64,000 nucleotides of DNA from contig OX359282.1 in the NCBI GenBank assembly GCA_947179155.2, positions 5,025,501-5,089,500 on the forward strand, written 5' to 3'. The DNA comes from Hedera helix. Lineage: Eukaryota > Streptophyta > Magnoliopsida > Apiales > Araliaceae. Positions 11,690-24,540 of the stretch are shown here, in pieces. Every line of letters starts with the position of its first letter. The first letter of the stretch is position 1. Position numbers and translations under genes: made by a program. Below the pieces are notes generated by a model that saw only the letters and a program-made list of their open reading frames with translations, searched no databases and was not told where the DNA came from.

Positions 11690-14300
11690 TGACCATTTTT
11701 TGATCATCTATTATTTTATCTGGAAGGATTGCCAATTTACCTCTTTGTAAATTAGACAGTTTGATATAAAAAAAAAAACCTTGCAAATATTTCCATTAAC
11801 AGTTTATCCAAAAAAGATTATTTTATTTGAGGTTGTTAATGAGAAAATTTCATCTAACCATCAATATATAATTTGTTAACGGCACACACATTATGAGAAT
11901 TTTATGTTCATGTAAGATTTATATTAAACTCAATTGTGAAGATTATTACGATTGTTACATGTAGGTTTTTTTATTCAATTTTGATTCCTCGTACAATATC
12001 TATGACCATGTACTCAAACTGCGGCAGTCTGTTTTGTGAGTTTTGAAAGGGAGCAATCGTGTGACCTGCCAAATGATTATTATATCTTGTGTGTTTTGAA
12101 AGGGAGCAATTGTGTGACGTGCCAAATGATTATTATATATTTATTGTACAAAAATGTACCAATTTTTTTTATAGATTAAATCACAAATTATATACACCCT
12201 TGTAATTTAAACTTAAAATTAATTTTTATTTCAAACTATATTTTCGATCAAAAGCACCACAAAAATGTGAGTGTCAAAACAATTTCTATCCTACACAATG
12301 AAATTTAGGGTGCACATTGATTTGACGGGATATATTTGGATTTTGGTCAATTGGTCAAGTTGTTGAAGACTAGTGCATTAGTCCCAACCCTTCGTCTGTG
12401 AGTTTTATTTTGAAGAATGGGAAAAGGAAGAGAAGAGAACGGAACGGAACGGAACGTTCTTTTTTTAAAAAAAGACTAAAATATAATTTGGAATTCAAAA
12501 TTTATAGGGTCATTGAGGTTTATATTTTAATATTAAAAACGTATTTAAGTGTACCATAAGATTTTCTTCGTTAAACAAAATGCACCTGCCAAAATTTTAA
12601 TCGGTCAAAAGTTATGGTGCATTTTATTTAGTTGAAAGAACCTTGGGGAGCATTATGTTAAGTGGAAAAAACTTTGGAATGTACTTTAACCTGTTAAAAT
12701 CTTGGAAGGTGTATTTTGTTTATCAAAAATAATTTTTGGATGCACTTTAATATATTTTAAATATTATGATTTAAATCTCAATAACTCTACAAATTTTAGG
12801 ATGCAAACTATATTTTAGTCCTAAAAAACTAGCTTTCGTACCTGTAAAATGCAAATGGTCAAAAAAATGCGAAATTATTATTTACGTGAGAAATTTTATG
12901 AAACTGTCACTTTTGCTTGTGAAAATATCAATTTCCTTCTAATAGTCAACATTATATTTTTTTTTTCTTCTTGAAATCTTATTTTGGGAAGTACAATATA
13001 AATTTATAATCAAGTACATTTTCACTATAACAATATCAATAATCAGTCAAGTGAGATAAAAGGAGGAAACACACTTTTGACAAAGAAAAAAAATTAAACT
13101 TTACACAAGTGAGAATCCAACTTGAGACTTAAAGATAACAACATTTTAGTCTTAATCACTAGATTAAGACCTTGTTAGCCTACTCAACATTATAAATTAA
13201 CTTATAGATGTTTATGTAGATGTTGATTACGTATATAATATCTAAGAATATAAAAATTTTGGTCATGAATTATTGAATAAAATTGAAGAAAATGTGTAAG
13301 GAAGGAGAGTTGAGTCGAATAGTTTGTAAAGTTATAACCAACCATTCGTAGTAAGTGAAAATCAAACTCAAGTTTTAAGGAAGGTAAAAGACCCATTTCT
13401 CACTAAATCACCAAATAATTGGTAGAGATTTCACTCCCTCGTACCAAACAAGGCCTAGGATTAAATTCTTCCATCCCTCCAATTCTCCGAATGCTACTCT
13501 GACCTTATGACTTATGCATCTCCGTCTAGGTTCAATGTATCAGGCGTCCCCGCCACTATCCGAGTTTGCTTTTGTGTCCTTCACGAACTACCACACGCGC
13601 TTCGTAATTAATTGATGTCACGATTCCTTAAGGCCATCCGAAATTTAATTAGAGAAAAGGATAATATGGACATGCTAAGCATTAAAAAATAAAAATATCT
13701 CTCTTCTACCACATTTTTTCAAATACTTTTTTAAAAAATAAAAAGTTATTTCATCTTATATAAAGACAATTACGAAAAACTCTGAAAAAATTGTAGTACT
13801 TTATAAGTTTATTGTTAGTATTTGAATAACTATAATTATTTATTGAACAAATTAAATTACGAGATGTTATACAAAAGTTAAAATTTATCAAAAAAAAGTT
13901 AGATTATAGAAAAAATATTATTTTTTTATTTTATAAAAGAGTTTTACTTATAAAATTTTACATATTTTAAAGATTATTTTTTTCATGTTTATTGCAAAAT
14001 TGAATGAATATTTAGTTTAGTACCAATCCCCTTAAAATAAAAATATATGAATAGATTTGAGAAATTATGTTATTTTAAATTACTAATAAAAGAATGAAAT
14101 TATTTTTTGAAACGTAAGGCGTATATATAGTCTGATTTTTGTGATTAGAGAGAAATATATAATACTTTTACATTTATTAAGAAAAAAAATAAAACTTTTA
14201 CGTTTATTAAGAAAAAATGATATTTTTCCATCTATTAATTGTACACTAAAGAGAGAAAATAGTATAAAATTTTAATTTAAAATATAAAACTTATACTTTT
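11690..14300. other. Gene-free intergenic stretch
   Basis: AT-rich DNA with only short chance reading frames. It contains a 53-bp tandem duplication at 12041-12140 and a slightly GC-richer patch at about 13480-13610 that I could not assign. No promoter or RNA gene was recognised. Confidence 0.6.
12041..12140. repeat. 53-bp tandem duplication
   Basis: TTTTGAAAGGGAGCAAT followed by GTGTGACNTGCCAAATGATT occurs twice, starting at 12041 and 12094, with a few substitutions. Confidence 0.85.
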
Positions 14301-14635
14301 TTCTCAATTAGTGCACAGTTATAAAACAACGAATAATTTTACATACATATATTCAAAAAATAAATAAATACAAACACAGTAAAAGGAGCGATTCTGTGAT
14401 AGAGCATTCCATGTAGCGCGTGGGGATATTAAAATGTAACCATACAGAATCCAAATGCTCTCGTGGCACTGTGGCAGGCACGGGACAGCGCACATTAGCA
14501 ATAGCCACCATTTCGTCCCCCGAGTTTTTTCCCTACCACCCAATCACTCCACTCAAATCTCTCTCTATCTCCATTTCTCTCAAAAGTCAAAACCCTAGTT
14601 CTATACATATACATACACACATATATATTGGTTGG
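14301..14635 (+). promoter_or_regulatory. Upstream region and 5' leader of the sulfite reductase gene
   Basis: The base composition rises from about 14400. A CCAAT-like motif (CCCAATCAC) lies near 14538, and a TC-rich, then TACATA-rich, leader runs up to the start codon. The TATATAT just before the ATG is too close to be the TATA box, and no clear alternative stands out. No in-frame upstream ATG is present. Confidence 0.4.
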
Positions 14636-17600
14636 ATGACGACGTCGTTCGGAGCTTCGAATGCATCGATTGCAAAAGACCCAAAGCTTCAAATTCAGAG
14701 CTTTAATGGGTTGAGGAGCAGTACTCATGCACTTCTCTTGAGCAAACGGATTCATGTGTTTTCAGCCCCGGCTTCAAATTCTGCTTCAATTATTAGGGCC
14801 GTATCAACGGTATAATTTCAATTTTCAAATCAGAACTCGTTTCAATTTTCTAATCAACTTGAATTGTTACATTTTTTTGGTATGAAGTTGGTAGTGTTGA
14901 TTAATTAGTAAATGAAGGGAATTTAAAAGTACCCTTTTTTCGATTCATTTATTATTTTATTTATTATTTATCTTTTATTATTTTTTTTGTTGTTGAAAAG
15001 AATTTGGTTTTAGGTACCATTTGGAGCAATTGGACAAGCTTTGTTTTTAAATTTGAGAATATGGAAAAAATATTTGATTTTCCCCCCCATAGTTGAAGTA
15101 AGATCAGTTTTTGCGGCTTGTCATTGAAAAAACGCCTTAGAAAGTGAAAGGGAAAAAATATATTTATAAATCAGGTAGATTTAATGGAAGTAGAGCTATG
15201 TTTGGTGGTAATTTTATGTTTCTTCATACTGCTTGCAAGATGCAAACTTTCTTATATTAGCATATTGGAACATGTTTACTACCAATAAACTGCAACGTTG
15301 GTGTCAGCCTAAAACATTTTCCCAAGACTAATTTCAGCATTTCCTACAGTTTTGGTGTTTTGTAAGCTAATTCTACAGTGTTTCCCTAGACAAAACTTTA
15401 TACGAGGCTTTTGTGTCTACATAGAATTTTTGCGTGTTGTAATGCTAGACTTGGAGGCTTAACTAACTACGGTATATTTTTAATGACAACCTTTCCTGGC
15501 CTGTTCTTTCTAGTAAATTGAAGTAAAGCACAGCAGGCCACTAAATGGCATGAGTCATGGCGTTGTAAGTCATGAGTATTTGAACTAGTGAAATCAGATT
15601 TTTGTCTGATTAATTTTTAAATTTTGTGTTTTGACGAGTATATGATTACACACTGGTAATGGAGTGCTGAATTTCTGTAGCTTTCCCCAAAGTCGTTGTG
15701 GACACTTGTGTTCTTGTTGATGCATGAAGTCGTGATAACTGATTAATCTGTAATATTTCTCACGTGTTTAATAGTCTATCATCTCATAGATATAAGTTCA
15801 GTCAATTTATGTGAAAGTTTATTATGAGTCTACGACTTATCTTCAATTAATATAATTCTCCTCTACCTCATAAGTCATAACTATGGCTTGCGCTGTTCAC
15901 ATTGGGTGGCACCTTTAGTACAAGCGGGCATTAGGTTCCGAATGCCTTAATCTGAACAGTTTACCCTCTTCTTCTAAGAAACTCTTGAGAGAAGGAAAAG
16001 TATGATTCTGTGCTACCTACTTGAATTGCATACGTTTGTACATTCATAAACTATTGTTGTCGTTCACGTGAGGTTGTATTTAACATTTGAACACCAAATC
16101 CTTAAATATTTTAATTTGACGCTTGACTGAAATATACTTGTTTGATGAAGATTGCTACTCGACCACATTGTTAGATGCTCTCCTTTTATAGAATGATCAT
16201 CAATCTTCATTTTTTCTGCTTTTCCTCTGATTGAGATAGCCTTGCCCTTAATATTGAGATGATGGTTATTAAATAATAATCATTCTTATCTTTTACAAAC
16301 ACTTTTTATTCTTTCTAATACTCTATATTTTCTCATTGTAGCCAGTGAAGCCAGACATTTCAGCTCAGCCTAAGCGGAGCAAGGTTGAAATATTTAAAGA
16401 ACAAAGTAACTACATAAGATATCCTCTCAATGAGGAGTTGTTGACAGATGCCCCAAATATTAATGAACCTGCTACACAATTGATCAAGTTTCATGGAAGC
16501 TATCAACAGTATAACAGAGATGAGCGCGGTTCGAGGTCTTACTCATTTATGCTTCGAACTAAAAACCCTTGTGGTAAGGTTTCAAACAAACTATACTTGG
16601 TCATGGATGATCTTGCTGATCAGTTTGGAATTGGAACCCTTCGTCTTACTACCAGACAGACATTTCAGCTCCACGGTGTTTTGAAGAAGGACCTTAAGGC
16701 AGTCATGAGTAGCATCATTAATAGCATGGGTTCAACTCTTGGTGCATGTGGTGATCTCAACAGAAATGTTCTTGCTCCTGCTGCCCCCCTTGTCACAAAA
16801 GATTACCTGTTTGCCCAACAAACTGCAGAGAACATTGCCGCATTGCTAACTCCCCAGTCAGGCTTTTATTATGATATGTGGGTGGATGGAGAAAGGGTTA
16901 TGTCAGCAGAACCTCCTGAAGTTACGCAGGCTCGCAATGATAATTCACATGGAACAAATTTCACCGATTCGCCTGAGCCTATTTATGGAACTCAATTCTT
17001 GCCTAGGAAGTTCAAAATTGCAGTTACTGTTCCAACAGATAACTCAGTAGATATTCTGACTAATGATGTTGGTGTTGTTGTTGTTTCGGACGATAATGGA
17101 GAGCCTCAGGGTTTCAACATTTATGTAAGATGGCCATCTGTTGTAGTAATCTACTTTTTTCTACTATTTCTCTCGGGAATACTTTTCTAAGTTCTTAAAT
17201 GTTTCTGTTGTAGGTTGGTGGTGGTATGGGAAGAACACATAGGATGGAAACCACTTTTGCTCGTTTGGCAGAGCCATTGGGTTATGTCCCAAAAGAGGAC
17301 ATATTGTCTGCTGTGAAAGCTATTGTTGTTACACAGCGCGAAAATGGGAGAAGAGACGACCGCAGGTATAGTAGAATGAAATACTTGATTAGCTCATGGG
17401 GAATTGAGAAGTTCAGAACTGTTGTTGAACAGTACCATGGAAAGAAATTTGAGCCTTGCCGTGAGTTGCCTGAGTGGGAATTCAAAAGTTACTTGGGATG
17501 GCATGAGCAGGTGGGTCCTTTTGACATAAAATGGAACTAATATTTTAGTTCTATCTTAATGAACTAACTTTATGATACCCGTCAGAGGGTGCTTTGTATG

Positions 17601-20600
17601 GAGGCATTTTTACTGCCTTTAGTTTTTCTATTCTTTTTATTGATTCTGTTCTAGGTAATAGTCATTTACTCTCAACTTATTTCTCTTGTTATGACTGATT
17701 AGAAGTTAACTATATACCTTGGCAGGGTGATGGTGGTTTATTTTGTGGACTTCATGTCGATAGTGGTCGTATAAAGGGGACAATGAAAACGACATTAAGG
17801 GAAGTAATTGAGAAATATAACTTGAATGTGCGTATCACCCCAAACCAGAACATCATCTTATGTGATATTCGTGGATCATGGAAACGCACTATCACCACAG
17901 CTCTTGCACAGTGTGGTCTGCTGGTAAGACATTTTATGTTTGCTTTAAGTATCCAAATAAATGTGATTAAACCAAGTATAATCAATTCACGAGTCAATGG
18001 CTACGTGGTTCACCACTGTCACAAACAATGATTGCCATTGTTTTAAACAATGCTTGGTGTTTGTGTTGTGTTTCTAAGGCCGGCTTATGTTATTCTGAAA
18101 CTATTCCTTATATTTACCAGAAATGCCAGATGAATATGTGCCAATAATAATTGGGTGGGTTAAATATAATCCAACGAGGTATTTCAGTGATAGTGAGCCT
18201 AGTAATAAGTTCCTTTCAAGGCATATGTTATGGGTTTAAATTCAATACCCTGCTAAGGCAATGATCATCATGGGGCTAGGGATTACACGGTTGGTGGGGT
18301 ATTGTGTGTCATAAAATAAAAAATTGGGTGGGTTCTGTAAGGTAGTTTCCTAAAGGTGGCCTTCAACTTACTGAAGTAGATATGCAGAAAGGCTTTTTTT
18401 TTATTAATAAAATCACATGTATACACGTACATTTTTTTTTTGATAAGTTTTATTAAAAAAAGTCATAATTACTCTTACTATACATTTATATGTAGCATAC
18501 TCATGCCACGTCACCATTTCACCTATTTATGCTTATGTCCTTATGTAATTAATTGTATAAACAAATAAACGTAATGCATGGCTTTACATTATATATACTT
18601 CTATTTTATATATATACACATATGTTTTAGTGAATGCCTCGGTATGCACCTTTATTACCTGTATATATGTGCCTATTTATAATAAAATTTATTCATGCGC
18701 TCCTTTTTATGCTCATAGGCTTCTTTACATGCCGCTCCATATGCTTATGAACAAGTCTAAATACTTGTGCATATATTTATATGCCTTACCACCTAAATCC
18801 AAAAAACCACTAGCTTTAACTTTTGAATCTTTTAAGCAGAACAAAAAAATATTAGAACCTATTTCCTGAATGTCCCACAAAAAAGAAAACTTTAAAAGAC
18901 TTCAACCAAAGAGTACTTTGGAGTCTAGATTCTGGATGTAAAAGGGTATTAATGCCTAGAATTGACTACACACACACACACACATATATGGAACATTAAC
19001 AATTTTTTCATATTAAGCTATAAATGAACTAGTTCACTGCATGGAGCTTTAGTTGCTTACATGTGAAATTCTGGATATTGTATAGATGTAAATAATTTTT
19101 GAGCTTCCTTATGTTGATAATGGGGTAGATACAGTACAGGAGTTAAATGTAAATAGGCTGTTCTGAGGATGCTGAAAATGACGGAGGCAGATCATTATTA
19201 TTTGTCTGGCATGTTTGGATACTAGTTTGTTGAATAGGTTATTGTACTGTAATCACTAAGTATATGCTTGGTTCGACAACAGATTTGAGAAGGGGGCTGG
19301 GGGCCGTAAGGGTAATGATCGACTCTACAATGCCTCCAACCCTTACCCCCACCACATATATCCCTTGTAAAACACACCACTTAGTTCATTATATTACTTT
19401 TTTTTCCAGAATATTGAGCATGTTTTCTCCAAGTTGTATTCGGTATGCTTATAAAGGTTATGCTCTCCAGTAATATGTTAAATGTTTTCTTTTGTTAGTT
19501 AGGCTTTTTAAGGTTGAGTAATGCTAGGGGTCCCAAATAGGATCTCAAATTTTGTGTCCCAAATACGCGTGTCATTATTGTATTGGTTGCTTACTATTTA
19601 AAGTTCGTACATATGGTCCACTATGATGTTGAGCATTGAGCAACCAATGTAGACACGTTTATTTGGGACAAAAATTTGGGTTCCCATTTGGGACCCTTGC
19701 TTTATTCATTATCAGGTCAAAATAGAAGACCTAAGTAAGCATATTTTGACCAATAATATTGCTGGCAGCATCCCAGATATGTAGACCCCCTGAACTTAAC
19801 TGCAATGGCGTGCCCAGCAATGCCACTTTGCCCTTTGGCAATAACTGAAGCTGAGCGTGGAATACCGGACATCCTTAAGAGGGTTCGAGCTGTATTTGAG
19901 AAGGTACTTTCCTGGAGCTAGGATTATACGCATCTTGCAAAAAACTCAATGAATAGTGGCTAATTCTTATCTCGTCTGGACTGGGATATTAATCCTTATT
20001 AATGCATTTGGCATTTGTGATTTCAGGTTGGTCTCAAGTATAATGAGTCTGTAGTAATAAGAATAACCGGCTGCCCTAATGGTTGTGCTCGACCCTACAT
20101 GGCTGAACTTGGATTAGTTGGAGATGGTCCCAATAGCTATCAGGTATCCCTAGCCTTTTTTTTAAGGTTTAATTATTATTTATATCACTATTATCATCCT
20201 CTTTAGACTGAAACAGGTCTACAACTAACTTTTTTGTCATAAAGAAATTATAAGATATAATGAAAGCATCTCAGTGTTTTTATTTTTTTGCGTAGATCTG
20301 GCTTGGAGGAACACCAAATCAAACATTCTTAGCAAAAACCTTCATGAATAAAGTTAAGCTTCAGGACCTTGAGAAAGTTTTTGAACCTTTGTTTTATTAT
20401 TGGAGAAGGAAGAGGCAATCTAAAGAATCATTCGGCTCCTTTGCTAATCGTATGGTAAGTAATTAAATAATTAAAACTATTACATCCTTATTCTTGCACT
20501 TGTAAGTACTTGTTCATTGAACATCCACAATACACTTTGTTATTGCCATTTGTAGATAGTGTACTGTATAGATTGTGGATTTTACTGAATTCAAGCCTTT

Positions 20601-20952
20601 CTCCTGTAAAGTTTGCCTACTGTTCACACATTTCTTTAAACGTGTCATTGAAAATTTCATTTTCCGTATTTCAAAAATTTAAGAAACTGAATCTGCCTTA
20701 TGGCCAAGGAAGTGATTCATACAGATTCTCTGATGTGTTGTTCAGGGGTTTGAGAAGCTACAAGAGTTGGTTGACAAATGGGAAGGTCCACCTGAGTCAT
20801 CAGCTCGATATAGCTTGAAGCTTTTTGCTAACAAGGAGACATACGAGGCTATGGATGAACTTGCAAGGATCCAGGATAAGAATGCTCATCAATTGGCCAT
20901 GGAAATTATCCGCAATTATGTTGCTTCCCAGCAAAATGGCAAAAGTGAGTGA
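14636..20952 (+). CDS. SIR: Ferredoxin-dependent sulfite reductase, plastid precursor (8 exons, 689 aa)
   Basis: The enzyme reduces sulfite to sulfide with six electrons from ferredoxin in plastids, the last reduction before cysteine synthesis. Coding exons: 14636-14809, 16342-17124, 17214-17510, 17726-17923, 19769-19903, 20027-20143, 20296-20454, 20746-20952. All have GT-AG borders and every length is a multiple of 3, so all introns are phase 0. The ATG at 14636 is the first in frame and opens a Ser/Ala-rich, acid-poor transit peptide (about 60 aa). The mature enzyme shows the two-fold sulfite/nitrite reductase fold, with LRLTTRQTFQLHGVL in the first half. Siroheme/4Fe-4S cysteines are C499 and C505 (CPAMPLC) plus C545 and C549 (TGCPNGCARPY). 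The C-terminal KNAHQLAMEIIRNYVASQQ tail is typical of plant sulfite reductases, some of which also bind plastid nucleoids. Length is normal (about 640-693 aa) and no break is seen. Intron 1 (1.5 kb) and intron 4 (1.8 kb) are long. Confidence 0.97.
18969..18984. repeat. Short (CA)n microsatellite in intron 4
   Basis: About eight ACs followed by a short TATATA run. Confidence 0.8.
19519..19705. mobile_element. MITE in intron 4 of the sulfite reductase gene
   Basis: The left arm (GGGGTCCCAAATAGGATCTC...TTTTGTGTCCCAAATA) is matched by the reverse complement of the right arm (AGGGTCCCAAATGGGAACCC...TTTTTGTCCCAAATAA). The similarity continues for about 65-70 bp, into ATTGGTTGCT. The element is about 187 bp and almost wholly foldback. 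The superfamily is not determined, since no clear target duplication is visible. It is intronic and does not touch splice sites. Confidence 0.75.
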
Positions 20953-21332
20953 GCCATGAATTCTTTTCAATTTTCTTTTGCTATCCTCCAAAAATGCGAA
21001 TCCGAAGGTGCTCTCAAGTTCTCTTTGCGACTGAAACAAGTGGAGATTGGATATGAGCATCTTTATTTTTGTTGTCCTGTAAGTTTTTCAGTCGTAGGAA
21101 TATCGAATTTGTATCCAATTCTGCCTGTTGTAACGATGACTTTTCATTATTATTTTTTTTTGCTGAAATTAGTCTAAAATCAAGTTATTGTCCAAGATTT
21201 TTGCAGTTACTGGTCAAAAAATGCTCATCCTTTGATGGTTTTTTGAAAGTTTTGATCCTTTTTATCATCTGCGAGACTGAATAAGAAATCAACTTTTTTC
21301 TCCTCTGGGAATGTGTGGTATGATTGTACTTA
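20953..21332 (+). other. 3' untranslated region and downstream flank of sulfite reductase
   Basis: Non-coding, T-rich. No canonical AATAAA is obvious; an AATAAG-like motif lies near 21279. The poly(A) site cannot be fixed from sequence. Confidence 0.4.
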
Positions 21333-21385
21333 ACCCCCTCCCCCACCCCACCCCACCCCACCCCTCCCCTCCCCTCCCCTCCCCT
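21333..21385. repeat. C-rich pentanucleotide minisatellite (CCCCA)n/(CCCCT)n
   Basis: About ten consecutive CCCCA then CCCCT units, strongly strand-asymmetric. The minus strand carries repeated G4 runs with 1-nt spacers and could form a G-quadruplex. It lies about 380 bp downstream of the sulfite reductase stop codon. Confidence 0.9.
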
Positions 21386-22720
21386 GACATCTCGAGCATT
21401 AACAATTAGGATTTTTCTTTCGTGCATTGGTTAAATGATTTCATTGTCGTCCTTTTTTTTTTTTCCAGTCACCTCTGAAACTTGTTAGATTAATAGTTAC
21501 AAAGTTGAAGAAACTATATAGGTAACTATAGGATTTCAATTCGACGTAAGAGGTTTGTACTTTTGCAAATCATGCTAAATGAAGAGGTAAGGTTGAATAG
21601 ATTGTGCATCATTCTTATTTTTGATGAGTTTCTGATACAGAATTTAACTCATTTCAGACCACTTGACGCACACCCAGCAACTCACAGAAACTGAGCTATA
21701 TGAATAAATTTGGCTGAATTACACATTTATTCATCCAACTTATCAGTCAATTTCAAAATAGTTACTCAATTAGTAAAGTGAATATTTTCATCCCCATAGT
21801 TTGCATTTATGCTCAATTCTGTTGTTTGGGTTGTTTTTTCACCTATTTGAGTCATATGGTAGTTATGTGCATTTTAATGGCGATATAATTGGCTTTTCCT
21901 AAGATAGAATTAAAGTCCTACAGCATTTTTAAAGAATCTTTCTGTGGCCTTATACAACCTTATGGGAATTTTATCTGCATCCCTATTGGGGAGATGATCC
22001 AACTTTCTTTTAATGGCTGAGTTATTAACCTAACTAAGTACCACTAGAAAAAGAAAGTGATCAGATATACGAGTAGTAATAAGCAATTCCGCCTTTCTTT
22101 TTTGTAGGGACAATACTAAGTTTGCATTGTAGAAATGATATGGAGAAAAAAATGAAATATTTTTTTAGTATTCAAGCATATGTTTGGTTATTATGGGGGA
22201 TAGGATGACATAATTGTCGCATCTATTTATTTAATTATAATGAATTTCTTTCTATCACTTCTCTCATAGAATTAAAATTAAGAGTATAAAATAAATTTTT
22301 ATTCTATAGAAATGATTTATCAATCGATATTATCACCAAATAAATTATTTTTTATTATATTTTTTCATCCATTTTTACTCGTGTTGTGATTTGTCGCTAT
22401 TCCTTCTAATGGTACAATAAAAAGCGATATAATCTGGAACAAATACGATATCGTTTTCTCTAGCCGCTGTTCTTTCTGGCACCAATCACAAAAATAAAAC
22501 CTTAAGCCCCAAAAGCAGATCTGTTTGCCTAGAACTTGCGTTTACTGTTGCTGTTAGAAGAAGAAGAAAAGGCATTTTAGTCCGGTCCCAGTCCACGAAA
22601 ATCACTTCTTAAACGGGTATTGAAGTCAAAATCCAAGTAAAAATTTTACAACCTTTTTTTTTTTGTAAAACATGTTTTATATAAGATTTTAACGAATTAA
22701 TTTTATGTTGAATTTTTTAT
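21386..22720. other. Gene-free intergenic stretch
   Basis: No coding frame or element boundary was recognised. A slightly GC-richer patch at about 22450-22620 could be an untranslated leader or an old gene remnant, but nothing supports a protein. Confidence 0.5.
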
Positions 22721-22724
22721 AGAA

Positions 22725-22946
22725 GTGAATTTAGTGAAAATTAATTGGGATATATATTTGTATATGCATGTATTGTAAAGGATAAAATCCATTATTTGAT
22801 TTCATATAAAATTTAAAGAAAAATTATATATCCCAGTATTTAAGAAAAATATATACAATAGTTAGTTGTGATTGTGGTTAATTTTATTTATTTTTAGTTT
22901 TCATTGGATCAAAGATTTATTGTTGTGAATTTATTGAAAATTAATT

Positions 22947-23018
<72 letters not shown>

Positions 23019-23190
23019 TGAATTGTGAAGGAAAAAAATTTCATTATTTGATTTCATACAGAAGGTTAAGAAAAAAAAATTGAAATAATTTAAATAAAAT
23101 ATATACAACAGTTTCTTGCGATTGTCATTATTTTTTTTTTTTATAGTTTTCATTGGAGTAAAGTTTTATTGTTGTGTATTTTGTGAACAA
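22725..23190. repeat. Diverged tandem duplication with a TA expansion in the second copy
   Basis: GTGAATTTAGTGAAAATTAA...TTCATTGGATCAAAG in copy 1 (about 22725-22920) recurs as GTGAATTTATTGAAAATTAA...TTCATTGGAGTAAAG in copy 2 (about 22925-23165). The short TATATATTT of copy 1 is replaced by a long TA run in copy 2. Confidence 0.75.
22950..23015. repeat. (TA)n microsatellite
   Basis: About 33 uninterrupted TA units. Confidence 0.97.
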
Positions 23191-23519
23191 TCATTGAGAG
23201 ATATACAATAATTGTTGATTATTTGGTTAAATACTATGCAATTGTCAAATATAGTGTAGAAATAACAAATGACCCAATTGGTATATATTAGGTCAAATAT
23301 GGAGAATTAGATCCTCGAACCATTGGATAATAGTATGTTAGTACTTGCATTTGTGTGCACATTTTATTTAATTTGATGTTGACTAGAAAATTAATATATA
23401 TTTGTATTAACGAGTAAGTGTTGTAAAGTTTTTGTAAAAGAATTTAGTTAGGATCAAATTTATTAGGTTGATCCAAATCGTAGAGTATGAATATGTAATC
23501 CATATAATAGTTAAAATTG

Positions 23520-24540
23520 TCCAAGGCAAACTGGTACCTTGTGGAGCCAAAGTAAAAATTACTCTAAGATCTCAAAGTGAACAAAAGTTTTGTAGAGTTT
23601 GTATAGTAAGATAATAAAGCGTAGAGTTAGAATGCTAAGTTGCCACAAAACATAAAGCAGAATGGAGCTACTCAACGACTCAAGGGGCAACTTTATGATT
23701 CAAAGATAGTTAATTCAAAATCGTAGAATACTGTATCTTGACATGACAGTGGTAGTTTATGACAAGGATCATGAGTCTCAACGTATACCTCTCAATGTTA
23801 ATCCTTAGGTGTGTTGATGATAAGGACAAGAGATAAAATAGTTTTCTCCAACAACTATATTAGTAAGAACGAAGGACACGTGTCTGCTACTGCACCAAAT
23901 AACATACTATCAAAAGTGACTTAAGTGGTTCAACAAACAACAATTCAAAGTTAAATGAATTAAAAGATGACAATTATCCTAGATAGAATGGAGCAACGGT
24001 AACAATCCAACGGATAAATCCCAAAGAGATACTATAAAAGGATTGCTACCTTTGACATAAAAAGTGATGATGACAAGAAACGATTAATCAAAAGTAAAAA
24101 CGCTGAAAGTCTAAGTGCCCACTCTACGATTCACAAAAAGGTTCTTTTGTTGCTAAGTCATTTGAAGAAGAGACTTAAAGTTACTGAGCAACAGCACAAA
24201 AACATCATAATCTCTTAGTGATTAACATATCTTAATGATCTTGTAAAGCTAAGTCTAAGTGACTTGCTTGATTATTAAGGAATCAATTATTGTAGCCAAG
24301 TCCAAGTGACTTGCTTGATTTGTAGTGAATCAACTGCTGTATTGGTTCTTTGTGAACCTAAGTTTTTGTAACCTACCATCCTTAGTGGATCATCCCCACT
24401 CTTGGAAAAGAAGATAGGACTAAGAGACTTTTGTACTATGAACCTCTTAAAACTTTTGTGTCCCTTTACTTTATTGTTTTATAACTGCCTTTACATTCGA
24501 GCAACTATACGATTTTTTTCGTGACTATTTTCCACACCTT
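23520..24540 (+). mobile_element. Degenerate copia (SIRE-like) LTR remnant, possible
   Basis: The 3' part (AACCTCTTAAAACTTTTGTG, then CCTTTACTTTATTGTTTTATAACTGCC, ending TTTTCCACACC) resembles the 3' end of SIRE/Maximus-type copia LTRs. It contains repeated AAGTCCAAGTGACTTGCTTG phrases (24255 and 24299). No paired LTR, primer site or coding remnant was recognised. Confidence 0.35.

Noticed and set aside
14420..14635. In-frame upstream extension of sulfite reductase
   Set aside because: The extension starts at GTG, has no in-frame ATG and would spoil the transit peptide; the first ATG is at 14636.
16345..17190. 281-aa stand-alone frame starting at GTG and ending in the intron
   Set aside because: It is exon 2 of sulfite reductase read through into intron 2; the GT donor at 17125 ends the coding part.
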